Assembly: GCA_902556405.1 (NCBI GenBank)
Contig: CACDWF010000005.1
Span: forward strand, 50,890 to 114,889
Length of the DNA stretch: 64,000 nucleotides
Direction of reading: 5' to 3'
From: an uncultured Alphaproteobacteria bacterium
GTDB lineage: Bacteria; Pseudomonadota; Alphaproteobacteria; Rhodobacterales; Rhodobacteraceae
The position numbers and the translations under genes are program-made. This document shows positions 26,543 through 35,412 of the stretch, in pieces; position 1 is the first letter of the stretch, and each line of letters begins with the position of its first letter. The notes beneath the pieces are model-generated. The model did not search any database. It had not been told where the DNA came from and saw only the letters and a list, made by a program, of their open reading frames with translations.

Positions 26543-27205
26543 TTAGAAATTTGATATTAGTGACTCAAACATCCTTAATCCTGATACGCTACCTAAATCT
26601 TTATCAACTGCTCTTTCTGGATGTGGCATCATTCCAATAACGCGCTTGTTTTTTGAGCAAACCCCAGCGATATCTCTGATTGAACCATTTGGATTGTCTC
26701 TATACTTTAAAACAATTCCTTCATTTTGTTCTAATTCTTCAATTTCTGGATCATTTAGAAAATACTGACCGTCATGATGCGCTATAGGAATTGAAATGGT
26801 TCTGTTGTGCTCAAAATTAGAGGTAAAAAATGTTTTATTGTTTTCTACAACCAAATCTTGGTCCTTACAAATAAATTTTTGATTAGTATTTGGTATTAAT
26901 GCTCCCGGTAATATCTTTGTTTCTGTTAAGATTTGAAACCCATTGCAAATTCCAATAACAAATCCCCCAATCTCATAAAAGTTTTTAACAGCTTTCATAA
27001 TAGGAGATTTTGCCGCTATAGCCCCACATCTAAGATAGTCACCATAGGAGAAGCCTCCCGGAAGTACAACTAGGTCAATTTTTGGAAGGGTTGTTTCTTT
27101 ATGCCAGATCATTTTGACATTAAATTCAGGAAACATTTCAAATGCTCGTTGACAATCTTTGTCACAATTAGAACCAGGAAAAACTATGACTCCACACTTA
27201 ATTAT
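26543..27205 (-). CDS. purQ: Phosphoribosylformylglycinamidine synthase glutaminase subunit, apparent ATA start
   Basis: PurQ supplies ammonia from glutamine to PurL in purine synthesis, with PurS as the bridging subunit. The nucleophile Cys is in GICNGFQIL, and the His/Glu pair is in MMPHPERAVD. The first ATG in frame (27136) would remove the essential N-terminal strand, because the frame upstream clearly encodes CGVIVFPGSNCDKD, the conserved PurQ start. That region contains no ATG, GTG or TTG in frame. The best candidate is ATA at 27205-27203, seven bases after AGG and overlapping the purS stop as ATAA, which gives 220 residues. An ATT one codon later is an alternative. Confidence 0.85.
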   Translation of the reverse strand: MIKCGVIVFPGSNCDKDCQRAFEMFPEFNVKMIWHKETTLPKIDLVVLPGGFSYGDYLRCGAIAAKSPIMKAVKNFYEIGGFVIGICNGFQILTETKILPGALIPNTNQKFICKDQDLVVENNKTFFTSNFEHNRTISIPIAHHDGQYFLNDPEIEELEQNEGIVLKYRDNPNGSIRDIAGVCSKNKRVIGMMPHPERAVDKDLGSVSGLRMFESLISNF

Positions 27206-27468
27206 TCTGAAACCTCATAATATTTAAATTCTTCAATTACGGAGTTAGTAAGCAAATCTGAGCAGATTCTTTCTATTTCCTTAACAGCATGCTCCCTATT
27301 TTTTGATAATGCCGTTAATTCAAAAAGCTTTCCTTGTTTTACGTCCAAAATATTTCCTAGATTATTTATATTAATAGATTGCTTAATAGTCTCTCCTTGA
27401 GGGTCAAGAACACCTTTTTTAAGGATAACCTCAACTTTAAATTTGAAAACTTTCTCGTTAAGGGTCAT
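27202..27468 (-). CDS. purS: Phosphoribosylformylglycinamidine synthase subunit PurS
   Basis: An 88-residue small subunit that joins PurL and PurQ in the bacterial multi-subunit FGAM synthase. Conserved features are KVEVILKKGVLDPQGETI and DVKQGKLFEL. Its ATG overlaps the purC stop as ATGA (27465-27468). Its own stop overlaps the purQ start region as ATAA. Confidence 0.92.
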   Translation of the reverse strand: MTLNEKVFKFKVEVILKKGVLDPQGETIKQSININNLGNILDVKQGKLFELTALSKNREHAVKEIERICSDLLTNSVIEEFKYYEVSE

Positions 27469-28217
27469 TGCACGGCTCTTCTCACATTTTTTGGTAATAA
27501 ATCAAATCTGTTTGCTACTTCAGTATATGCAATTGAAATACTTCCTTCATTCAATCTAAAAACATCTTTATCAAGACGTTTTTTTGTCTTTGAGTCCCAC
27601 AGACGACAGGTATCAGGACTTATCTCATCAGCGATAATAAGTTTTTCGCCCTCTGATCTGACGCTTCTGCCGATTTCAATCTTGAAGTCTACAAGTGTCA
27701 GATTAACTGCGGAAAGAAGACCACATAGAAAATCATTTGTTCTTAAGGCTATCTCAAATATCTCTCCTAATTCTGTTTCTGTAGCCCACTCAAAAGTACT
27801 TATTTGACTTTCAGTAACTAGTGGATCATTTAGACTGTCATCCTTATAGTAAAACTCCACCAATGGTCTAGGTAAGCGTTTACCTTCCTTTATGCCCAAT
27901 CTTTTTGATAAGGAGCCTGCTGCGATATTTCGTACGACCACTTCTAAAGGTATGATGTCACACTTTTCTACCAATTGCTCGCGCATATTTAATCTACTTA
28001 TAAAGTGCGTTGGAACGTTAACAGAGTTAAGTTTCTGCATAAAAAATTCCGACAAAAAATTGTTTAAAACACCTTTGCCTTCTATAACTTCCTTCTTTTT
28101 TGCATTAAAGGCGGTCGCTTCATCCTTAAAATGCTGGATTAAGTTATAGGAATCACTGGTCGAATACAAAATTTTTGCCTTTCCTTCATAAAGTTTTTTC
28201 TTTTTTTTGATAGTCAT
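27465..28217 (-). CDS. purC: Phosphoribosylaminoimidazole-succinocarboxamide synthase (SAICAR synthetase)
   Basis: A 250-residue enzyme that joins CAIR and aspartate using ATP. It has KLYEGKAKILY at the start, FKDEATAFNAKK, PLEVVVRNIAAGSL, LVDFKIEIGR, and ADEISPDTCRLWD near the C-terminus. It overlaps purB by one base (TAATG) and purS by four (ATGA), so the pur genes are translationally coupled. Confidence 0.96.
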   Translation of the reverse strand: MTIKKKKKLYEGKAKILYSTSDSYNLIQHFKDEATAFNAKKKEVIEGKGVLNNFLSEFFMQKLNSVNVPTHFISRLNMREQLVEKCDIIPLEVVVRNIAAGSLSKRLGIKEGKRLPRPLVEFYYKDDSLNDPLVTESQISTFEWATETELGEIFEIALRTNDFLCGLLSAVNLTLVDFKIEIGRSVRSEGEKLIIADEISPDTCRLWDSKTKKRLDKDVFRLNEGSISIAYTEVANRFDLLPKNVRRAVQ

Positions 28218-29524
28218 TATTTGGTACCAAAAACTCTCTTAAATAAAGTGCCAACAAATTTTTTATGATACTCTAGTTTAGAAATCTCTAATAGTTCATG
28301 TCCGTTTATATACGACTTGATAAAACTATCTTTTTGAGCTTCTTCTATGAAGTCCAAATTTTCTGAGTTCCAAACCTTCATTGCAACTTTCTGTACGTTA
28401 GCATAAGCATCCTCACGGCTAACTCCTTTCTGAGTCAACATAAGTAATAACTGCTGTGAATTATAAAGGCCTTTAGATTTATCCATATTTTTTTTCATAT
28501 TTTCCGGATAAACACGCAAATTCTTTATAACTTTTGTAAGACGTGTAATGGCAAAATCTAACGTAATAGTTGTATCTGGACCAATATTTCTTTCTACCGA
28601 GCTATGAGAAATATCTCTTTCATGCCAAAGTGTAATATTTTCTAGCGCTGGGATTACGGCCATCCTAACTAATCTAGCTAAACCAGTAAGGTTTTCTGTA
28701 AGGACTGGGTTTCTCTTATGTGGCATAGCGCTTGAACCCTTTTGGCCTTCTGAAAAGTTCTCTTCTGCTTCAAGCACTTCAGATCGACTCAAATGTCTAA
28801 TTTCTGTTGCAACTCTTTCGATAGATGAGGCTATAATTGCCAAAACAGAAAAAAACATTGCGTGTCTATCTCTAGGAATGATTTGGGTTGAGATTGTTTC
28901 CGGATTAAGATTAAGTTTTTTACACACCATTGCCTCCACACGCGGATCAATGTTTGCAAAAGTACCAACTGCACCAGATAGTGCACCAGTTGAAATTTCT
29001 ATCTTAGCATTCTTTAATCTTCTAAGATTTCTTTTCATCTCGGCGTAAGCCTGCGCTAGTTTCAAACCAAAAGTTGTTGGTTCTGCAAATATTCCATGAC
29101 TGCGCCCCATACAAATAGTATTTTTATGTTCGAAAGCTCTTACCTTTATAACATCTAACAAGTCTTGTAAGCCTTTTTCAAGATAGTTAGATGCCTTAAC
29201 TAATTGTATGTTGAAACATGTGTCAAGAACATCAGAAGACGTTAAACCTTGGTGAACAAATCTTGAGCTTTCTCCAATAAACTTCGAAAGATATGTAAGA
29301 AAAGCAATTACGTCGTGCTTTGTTATTTTTTCAATTTCATAAATTTTATCAATGTCATAATCGACACCGCTAGCCTTTAACACATTTTTCGTTGTTCCCT
29401 TAGGAATAAGGCTTATACTTTCCATAGCTTCACAAGCATATGCTTCGATTTCAAACCAAATTCTATACTTTTCTTGCTGTGACCATACTTTTGTCATTTC
29501 TGGCCTAGAGTAACGCTTTATCAT
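28217..29524 (-). CDS. purB: Adenylosuccinate lyase
   Basis: A 435-residue fumarase/aspartase-superfamily lyase that cleaves SAICAR and adenylosuccinate. It has HDVIAFLTYLS, GLTSSDVLDT, GRSHGIFAEPTTFG and the signature loop GSSAMPHKRNP. It is the first gene of the minus-strand purB-purC-purS-purQ cluster. The gap to miaA upstream is 62 bases and contains short repeated TTATTAG units but no clear terminator. Confidence 0.96.
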   Translation of the reverse strand: MIKRYSRPEMTKVWSQQEKYRIWFEIEAYACEAMESISLIPKGTTKNVLKASGVDYDIDKIYEIEKITKHDVIAFLTYLSKFIGESSRFVHQGLTSSDVLDTCFNIQLVKASNYLEKGLQDLLDVIKVRAFEHKNTICMGRSHGIFAEPTTFGLKLAQAYAEMKRNLRRLKNAKIEISTGALSGAVGTFANIDPRVEAMVCKKLNLNPETISTQIIPRDRHAMFFSVLAIIASSIERVATEIRHLSRSEVLEAEENFSEGQKGSSAMPHKRNPVLTENLTGLARLVRMAVIPALENITLWHERDISHSSVERNIGPDTTITLDFAITRLTKVIKNLRVYPENMKKNMDKSKGLYNSQQLLLMLTQKGVSREDAYANVQKVAMKVWNSENLDFIEEAQKDSFIKSYINGHELLEISKLEYHKKFVGTLFKRVFGTK

Positions 29525-29586
29525 CTCTTAAATTTCATCGGGACACTAGTTTATAGTTATTAGTTATTAGTGTATAGTGCAACGAA

Positions 29587-30498
29587 TTAATTGTTTGCTT
29601 TTACTTTTTTAACTATTTTTTTGATATCTAACCTATTCAATTCAGCAGTATTAATAGAGTGCCAGTTTTTCATATAATTTCTTTGCCAAGTTCTTTGTCT
29701 TTTTGCAAATTGGCGTGTTTTAAGGGCAATCTTTTGGAATAGTTTTTCAAAACTTATTTCTCCATTTAAGTAACTAACTATATCTTCTGCGCCTATTGCC
29801 TTTGTAAACGGAAATTTTTTATCCCAACAAGTGTTATATACCTTCTCTACCTCTTTTATAACACCACACTCTAACATATGACTGACCCTAGTGTTTATTC
29901 TATCAGCCAAACCCTCTTTTTCTAATTCAACTAATAATAATGTTGCGTTTGATATAGAAATTAGTGGGGACGTATTCTTGCTTTGCCAATATAATATACT
30001 CTTACCTGTTGCTTCTAGCACTTCCCATGCTCTTTGAACTCTTTGTCTGTTTTTAATATCTATTTTCTCAAAAATATCTGGATCATTTATATTTAAAGCC
30101 TTCAAGAAAAAAGATACATCACATGAGTTTGCAAAATCTCTGATCTCTTCTGGGGTTCGAGGAATTTGTGACAAACCATTCAATAATGCTTTAAAATATA
30201 ATCCTGTACCTCCGACAAAAATAAACGTTTTTGAGTTGTTTGAATGCAGATCAAAAAGATTTTTGACATCTTTGAGCCAATCTCCAACACTATAATAAAC
30301 CGTACATGAAACATGCCCATAAAGATCATGCATTGTTTTCTTTTCTGTTGGGCGATCTGTAAGTATTTCCCAACAATCATACACTTGTAGAGCATCGGCA
30401 TTGACTATCACAGGGTTTTCAAAATAATTAGAGAGCTCAATGGCAAAAGAAGATTTGCCCGAGGCTGTACAACCGCTTATACAAATAAATTTGTGCAT
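29587..30498 (-). CDS. miaA: tRNA dimethylallyltransferase
   Basis: A 303-residue enzyme that adds a dimethylallyl group to A37 of tRNAs reading UNN codons. The P-loop GCTASGKSS, NADALQVYDCWEILTDRP, FVGGTGLYFKALLNGL, RQRVQRAWEV and KTRQFAKRQRTW are all family features. It lies upstream of purB on the same strand. Confidence 0.95.
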   Translation of the reverse strand: MHKFICISGCTASGKSSFAIELSNYFENPVIVNADALQVYDCWEILTDRPTEKKTMHDLYGHVSCTVYYSVGDWLKDVKNLFDLHSNNSKTFIFVGGTGLYFKALLNGLSQIPRTPEEIRDFANSCDVSFFLKALNINDPDIFEKIDIKNRQRVQRAWEVLEATGKSILYWQSKNTSPLISISNATLLLVELEKEGLADRINTRVSHMLECGVIKEVEKVYNTCWDKKFPFTKAIGAEDIVSYLNGEISFEKLFQKIALKTRQFAKRQRTWQRNYMKNWHSINTAELNRLDIKKIVKKVKANN

Positions 30499-30545
30499 AA
30501 ACCAAAACTAACTATTATTTGATGAGTTTAATACAGATACATAAT

Positions 30546-31916
30546 TCATTTTAAAGTCTCTTCTTTAGGAATTATTTTACTATTCCAAGCGCCAAGATAT
30601 ATTGCTCCAGATGTTATTAGTGCTTGAACAAGAAATGCAATAGATATAAGAGCAAAGTAATGATTAATGGAAGCTGAAGTGTATCTTGAAACAATGATAC
30701 TGCCTATAATAACTATTAAAAAACGAATTATCGCTGCAATAGCAGGCCAAAGAACTCTTCCTGCACCCTGAGATGCAAAATATAAACACAACCCACTAGC
30801 AAAAAAAATATAAAAAGGACCAACAATTTCTAGGTAAGTTTTGCATACTTCCTGAGCATTCTGGTCAGATGTAAATGCATTGGACCAATAACTAGGGTAG
30901 AAATAGGCACCGAACCCAATTAAACCAGCCGCCAAAGCGCTGTAAAGAGTTGCAACCCATCCAATGTTTAAAGCCCTCTTCAATTTATTTGCACCAATAT
31001 TTATTCCTATTAAGGCAGTTGATGCTGCTCCAAAGCCAAAAACAATAGGTATAATAAGAAATTCCAAACGTGCCCCAACACCATAGCCTGCGAGAGCTTG
31101 AACACCAAAATTTGTCATGTAAGAGGTTATCACAATAACTGACCCCCAAGTACAAAAAGCATTTATTGAAGCTAAAGATCCTAATTTAACAATAGAAATA
31201 ATACTGTGAGGATTAAAAAACCGGATTGATATCTTTAATTTTAATACGTTACTTTTATACATAAGCCAAAATAGCAAACAAAAGGCAGCTATCCCATTTC
31301 CTATAACAATGGAAAGTGATGATCCTGCAATACCCATGCTTTGAATAGGGCCTATGCCAAATATAAATACTGCTCCCAATATTATTTGAGCCAATGACCC
31401 TACACCCAAGAAAAGTGCGGCAATGAACATGTTGCCTGTTGCTCTTACTACGCCAGCCATACCATTTGCAACCCAGATGGTAAATGACCCAGCAAAGAGA
31501 ACGTTAGAGTATTTCAAAACTTCTTCTAAAACTTCTTTGCTAGCCCCAAGGCTTACATAAATTACCTCACCGAATACTAAAAAAATAACGGCAAATAGTA
31601 TACCTAGACCAAATGTAAGTATTAGACCACTTAATGCAATTTCTTCCGCGCCCTGAACATTATTAGCGCCAAGCTTTTGAGCCACTAAACCGGTAATAGC
31701 ACCACCTATTGTTCCAGCTGATAGCATTAAGAGCAAAAAGAGCATGGGAAAGCCCAGGGCCAAGCCGCCTAGGGGTATCACCCCGAGTTGTCCAATGTAA
31801 AAGCCTTCTATAATGAAAGTAATAATCCACATAGACATTGTGAGCATGTTAGGAATAGCTAGTTTAAGAACTATTGATCCAATATGCGCACTGAGTAATT
31901 CCGACTTGTTTATCAC
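30546..31916 (-). CDS. MATE-family efflux transporter
   Basis: A 456-residue multidrug and toxin extrusion antiporter with about twelve hydrophobic helices in two six-helix bundles (LGGLALGFPMLFLLLM in the first, GFGAASTALIGINIGA in the second). The GTG at 31916 is preferred over an in-frame TTG at 31940 because AAGGA lies seven bases upstream of it. The substrate is unknown. The 121-base stretch before the next gene (31917-32037) is AT-rich, and I see no operator in it. Confidence 0.88.
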   Translation of the reverse strand: MINKSELLSAHIGSIVLKLAIPNMLTMSMWIITFIIEGFYIGQLGVIPLGGLALGFPMLFLLLMLSAGTIGGAITGLVAQKLGANNVQGAEEIALSGLILTFGLGILFAVIFLVFGEVIYVSLGASKEVLEEVLKYSNVLFAGSFTIWVANGMAGVVRATGNMFIAALFLGVGSLAQIILGAVFIFGIGPIQSMGIAGSSLSIVIGNGIAAFCLLFWLMYKSNVLKLKISIRFFNPHSIISIVKLGSLASINAFCTWGSVIVITSYMTNFGVQALAGYGVGARLEFLIIPIVFGFGAASTALIGINIGANKLKRALNIGWVATLYSALAAGLIGFGAYFYPSYWSNAFTSDQNAQEVCKTYLEIVGPFYIFFASGLCLYFASQGAGRVLWPAIAAIIRFLIVIIGSIIVSRYTSASINHYFALISIAFLVQALITSGAIYLGAWNSKIIPKEETLK

Positions 31917-32037
31917 TCTATATTCCTTGAAGTTATACAAATAAACGCAGAATGTATTACGATTGATTTAATGATACTATAAATATAAACTTGAAAGATG
32001 TTACCTTTAATTAACTAATTTTTGGCTTGAATACAAA

Positions 32038-32826
32038 GTGAAAATTGCATTTAAAAATTCATACCCAAAATGTCCAAAGGGAATGTTAGTGAATGAGTGG
32101 AAAGCTAGAGTTGACTTAGCTGCAATTTATAGATTAACTGACTACTATGGTTGGACAAGCGTTGTGTATAACCACATAACCTTAAGAATTCCAGACACTG
32201 ATATTTTTCTTATAAACCCCTTTGGACTTAGATACGACGAAATTAATGCATCGAATTTAATTAAGATTGATTTAGATGGAAATAAGTTAGACCCTAATGA
32301 TTGGCCCATAAATCAGGCTGGGTATAATATTCATTCTGCTATACATAAAGCAAGAAATAAAGACCTTCATTGTGTTATGCATACCCATGAACCAATGAGT
32401 CAAACAATTGCTGCGCTAAAAGAAAAGGTCATACCTATGTTTCAAGAGGCCTGCCAATTATATGAAAGGGTAGGCTATCATGATTTTGAGGGTATAGTTC
32501 TGGACGCCTCTGAGAAAAAAAGACTTATTAAATCTCTTGGTAAGTCAAATCATACATTAGTTTTAAGAAATCATGGCTTAATTACTGCTGGACCAAGCGC
32601 TATTTGGGCGTTTATTAGGCACCAAGTTTTTATTAGGAACGCCGAAATACAGCTAAGAGCAATGAGTTCTGGTGGTAAGATTATAAAAATTCCAAAAAAA
32701 GTTATGATTCATACTAGAAAACAGTTCGAAGGTGGAGCTGCTCAAGGTGGAGCCGAAGTGAGGCATCCTGAGTGGCCAGCTTATTGGAGATTGCTGGACA
32801 AGCTTGACCCTAGTTGGAAAAAATAA
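32038..32826 (+). CDS. Class II aldolase/adducin family protein
   Basis: A 262-residue zinc-type aldolase-fold protein. The metal ligands are in HTHEP (about residue 121) and LRNHGL (about 185), and substrate-site segments are NHITLRIP and INPFGLRYDE. Family members cleave sugar phosphates such as fuculose-1-phosphate or ribulose-5-phosphate. This longer subgroup with the C-terminal GGAAQGGAEVRHPEW is of uncertain specificity. The start could be the GTG at 32038 or the ATG at 32083; neither has a convincing Shine-Dalgarno. It converges on the HAD-fold gene and borders the catabolic island, so it may cleave a product of that pathway. Confidence 0.82.
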   Translation: MKIAFKNSYPKCPKGMLVNEWKARVDLAAIYRLTDYYGWTSVVYNHITLRIPDTDIFLINPFGLRYDEINASNLIKIDLDGNKLDPNDWPINQAGYNIHSAIHKARNKDLHCVMHTHEPMSQTIAALKEKVIPMFQEACQLYERVGYHDFEGIVLDASEKKRLIKSLGKSNHTLVLRNHGLITAGPSAIWAFIRHQVFIRNAEIQLRAMSSGGKIIKIPKKVMIHTRKQFEGGAAQGGAEVRHPEWPAYWRLLDKLDPSWKK

Positions 32827-32829
32827 ATT

Positions 32830-33483
32830 CTAAATTTTAAATATTTCTTCCATTAGATTAAAGCTCGGCTTTACTTCCTTCGTATAGTTTGAATATTCTC
32901 CTGGATATAAGATACTGTTAATGTCTGCCGCTAATGATGCCCCGAGATTTACTTGAGTATCTTCTATCGCGATGGCCTCGCATGGACTAACCCCAATTTT
33001 CTTGAGCGCGTTTCGATAAATTTCGGGATTTGGTTTTGGATGTAAGCAGTCTTTAGATGTAGTGATTATATCAAAATCATTAAAGTTTACTTTATCTTCA
33101 AGTGCTTTAGATAACGACTTTATATTTGTCTCTGAAGTAGTTGTTATCAAACCAACTTTTAAATCGCTTGCTTTGCTATGGTGAAATACTTCAACAAACT
33201 CAATCCGTGAAATATCTTCTTGTTCAATAAGTTCTGCATAAATCTCTTCTTTTAGATTATGAATTTTATCAACCAAGTCTTCTGATATTTTTGGTATGGT
33301 GAAATTTCTTATTCTATCTTTGCCGCCGGGGACTTTAAGCATTTCGCAATAGTTTGCAACGTTCCAGTAACAGTCAATGTTTAATCTTTTAAAAGCTAAA
33401 TTGTAACTCCGTCTTTGTATCTCAGAGGTTTCAGCAATTGTTCCGATAGACCCAAATAAGACTGCTTTTAAGTTTTTATTCAC
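32830..33483 (-). CDS. HAD-fold protein lacking the catalytic aspartates
   Basis: A 217-residue protein with the CbbY/beta-phosphoglucomutase-like HAD layout. An N-terminal strand is followed by a helical cap (about residues 20-85), then TTTSETN, the lysine motif KPNPEIY and the acidic motif AIEDTQVNLGAS. Motif I, normally DxDGT, reads GSIGT at residues 11-15, so both the nucleophile and the acid/base aspartate are missing. The rest of the fold is well kept, which argues against recent decay. The start is GTG behind GGAGG. It is the third gene of a minus-strand trio with RraA and SnoaL-like proteins. A binding or regulatory role, or non-phosphatase chemistry, is likely. Confidence 0.8.
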   Translation of the reverse strand: MNKNLKAVLFGSIGTIAETSEIQRRSYNLAFKRLNIDCYWNVANYCEMLKVPGGKDRIRNFTIPKISEDLVDKIHNLKEEIYAELIEQEDISRIEFVEVFHHSKASDLKVGLITTTSETNIKSLSKALEDKVNFNDFDIITTSKDCLHPKPNPEIYRNALKKIGVSPCEAIAIEDTQVNLGASLAADINSILYPGEYSNYTKEVKPSFNLMEEIFKI

Positions 33484-33520
33484 TCCATACCTCCACTAAA
33501 TTTTGTACCCCTTAACATTT

Positions 33521-34216
33521 TCATTTGATATCCCATGATGCCTGGAAAGCTTTTTTTAATTTCTCAATATTAAAATCTTTTTGTCTAGCCGCCTCCAAAA
33601 TCGGAATCTCTTTCTTTACAACAAGGTCCAACGCATGAGGCAATGCATCCAAATGCTTTTTTGGCACTGTCATAGCTCCATGCAGGTCAGCATGTATAAA
33701 GTCTCCAGGCTTTATTTCTAATCCCAATATATTTACAGGTGTGTCTAACTCAGTAATATGTACAAAGGCGTGACTAGGCCCTATGCTTCCCGCAATAACT
33801 TGATACCCAGAATCCAGCATCCCTAAATCTCTTAGCAGTCCATTAGTAACAGTGCCTTTAATTTTCAATCCCTTATGTACAGCAACATTAAGCTCACCCC
33901 AAAAAGCTCCAATACAGTTAGGAAAGTCCGTGTCTTCTATAACGACTACAGGGTTTTCTTCATTTTTGACGATATACTCGTAATATTCCATACGGATATT
34001 GTTAATTTCTTTTTGAGATTTGAGTGGGGGTGAAGAGGCACGTATTTTAGCCGTTTTTGCAAAACCAACAATGGGCTGGGTAGAATTTTGCGCTGTAACC
34101 ATCGAGCTTTTAGTAAACCCTATAGCGGATCTGGTGCCTAATATAACATCCATAGCATTACACATTGTTGGCGTATCGTATTTAGAAGTTGTTTTAATAA
34201 GTTGATCAATATCCAT
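33521..34216 (-). CDS. RraA family protein (HMG aldolase/oxaloacetate decarboxylase-like)
   Basis: A 231-residue member of the RraA/dimethylmenaquinone methyltransferase-like fold. Signature segments are GAFWGELNVAVHKGLKIKG, NGLLRDLG (usually DGxxRD) and PGDFIHADLHGAMTVP. Many members are metal-dependent 4-hydroxy-4-methyl-2-oxoglutarate aldolases or 2-oxoacid decarboxylases. The arginine-aspartate pair needed for that chemistry is present, so a retro-aldol or decarboxylation step in the island's pathway is plausible. It lies between the SnoaL-like gene and the HAD-fold gene, with small gaps. Confidence 0.85.
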   Translation of the reverse strand: MDIDQLIKTTSKYDTPTMCNAMDVILGTRSAIGFTKSSMVTAQNSTQPIVGFAKTAKIRASSPPLKSQKEINNIRMEYYEYIVKNEENPVVVIEDTDFPNCIGAFWGELNVAVHKGLKIKGTVTNGLLRDLGMLDSGYQVIAGSIGPSHAFVHITELDTPVNILGLEIKPGDFIHADLHGAMTVPKKHLDALPHALDLVVKKEIPILEAARQKDFNIEKLKKAFQASWDIK

Positions 34217-34247
34217 TATCTATTCTTTACCCAATTTTCTGCTACCA

Positions 34248-35252
34248 TCAAGGTGATATTTTCGTCGTCCTGTCCAATATGTCGATACCCTGCATCTTCC
34301 AAAAATGAAGAAGATCTATGAATATCCAGTTTTCCTTTAGCTTCTTTCCTTCTCTCCTGTAAATATCAATTACCCGCATATCGCCTCTTTTCCCTGTGGA
34401 TGGCATCCCCATAAATCCTCCTGAATGGACCAACGAAAGATTTGGCCAACCAAAAAACCCTCCAAAAAATCCTTCTGTTATCTTACAAATGTGCCCATTA
34501 AACTGGCGTTCCTTAAAACTTTCTCTGAATGGTCCGGAGTGTTGTTCGGCATATCTTTCGATTGTATACGTGGCTCCTATACCTGATGGACCCCACCATA
34601 ACATATCTTGGTGCCAGCTTTTTTTAAGCTCCTTTATTAATGAAGCTCTATCAGTTGATTTCCAAACCTTTAGATCATCAATCATATCTTCAATAGCTTT
34701 TTTAGTTTTAATAGTTTCCGCCGCATCTTGATTGTCAAATAATAAACCATCATGTGATGACGGACCGGGTTGAACAAGATTAGCCCCTGTTTGATAATGG
34801 AAAGGGTAGACCCCTGCTTGAGACATAAAGTGGGGAATATCAAAAAACATTGCTGTTTCAACGATTTTATTTGAAACTATTTTGTTGAATTCTGCATATC
34901 GCAGAAAAGTCAGTTTTTTGTTTGGCGATATTTTTAGCCATGGTTTATCAAATAGACCCATCAAGTGGCCCATTGACGCCACCCAAACACCTTCGTTACC
35001 CGAAATAGTATTGTTTCCCGCAAAAAAAATATCCATTCTTCTTGTAAGTTTAGACAAACTGGATTTCAAAGGGTTCCAAAAAAGCTCACATACAGAATTG
35101 CCCCCATTTATTTCATTAAAAGGATGAAAACCACGCCAGATGATGTCTTTTGAACAATATTTCAAAAAAACTTTTTTCGTATCTTCAATATTGGACGTTT
35201 CTAGTTCCCTATAAAATTCACGCACTAAGTTTTTTTCAGCTAGAAAACTCAC
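34248..35252 (-). CDS. Double NTF2/SnoaL-like domain protein (copy A)
   Basis: A 334-residue soluble protein made of two SnoaL-like alpha+beta domains (about residues 5-150 and 190-330). The second domain has WWGPSGIGATYTIE and ENWIFIDLLHFW, closely echoed in copy B (41132-42199) by WYGPAGIGTCRGIS and ENWVLVDLLDMY. SnoaL-like folds act as cyclases, isomerases, hydrolases or binding proteins, so the fold alone does not give a reaction. The start is GTG. It heads the minus-strand trio and is divergent from the ABC importer across the operator region. Confidence 0.8.
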   Translation of the reverse strand: MSFLAEKNLVREFYRELETSNIEDTKKVFLKYCSKDIIWRGFHPFNEINGGNSVCELFWNPLKSSLSKLTRRMDIFFAGNNTISGNEGVWVASMGHLMGLFDKPWLKISPNKKLTFLRYAEFNKIVSNKIVETAMFFDIPHFMSQAGVYPFHYQTGANLVQPGPSSHDGLLFDNQDAAETIKTKKAIEDMIDDLKVWKSTDRASLIKELKKSWHQDMLWWGPSGIGATYTIERYAEQHSGPFRESFKERQFNGHICKITEGFFGGFFGWPNLSLVHSGGFMGMPSTGKRGDMRVIDIYRREGKKLKENWIFIDLLHFWKMQGIDILDRTTKISP

Positions 35253-35328
35253 CTAATTCTTCTTTTAATTAATCATCGTTACGATTTCTTATCGTTTCTG
35301 TTGTATCAGATTGAAGCAAATTACAAAA

Positions 35329-35357
35329 TTGCTTGCTAGAATCTTAGTTAATATATT
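35329..35357 (+). promoter_or_regulatory. Candidate sigma70-type promoter for the ABC operon
   Basis: TTGCTT at 35329-35334 and TATATT at 35352-35357 are separated by 17 bases and lie 56-84 bases upstream of the ATPase gene start (35413). The -10 matches five of six consensus positions, the -35 only three. The LacI-type operator at 35375-35390 lies just downstream of the expected start point, a layout that suits repression. Confidence 0.45.
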
Positions 35358-35360
35358 AAC
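35347..35360. promoter_or_regulatory. Perfect AT-rich palindrome GTTAATATATTAAC
   Basis: A 14-bp perfect palindrome that overlaps the candidate -10 element of the divergent promoter region. It could be a binding site for a second regulator or simply promoter-associated AT-rich sequence. It differs from the LacI-type site 15 bases downstream. Confidence 0.35.
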
Positions 35361-35374
35361 ATTTTAGTAGCTAC

Positions 35375-35390
35375 TTGCAAACGTATGCAA
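35375..35390. promoter_or_regulatory. Candidate LacI-family operator TTGCAAACGTATGCAA
   Basis: A 16-bp near-palindrome with a central CG step, the hallmark of LacI-family operators; seven of eight half-site positions pair. It lies between the divergently transcribed SnoaL copy A and the ABC importer. The likely regulator is the LacI protein encoded at 42957-43970 in the same operon, which would make the system self-regulated and inducer-controlled. Confidence 0.6.
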
Positions 35391-35412
35391 TAAGTTTATT
35401 TTGGAAAGTTAA

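Noticed and set aside
29545..29580. Short TTATTAG tandem units between purB and miaA, considered as a repeat array
   Set aside because: Only two to three imperfect units in AT-rich DNA; no array structure and no T-tract hairpin.
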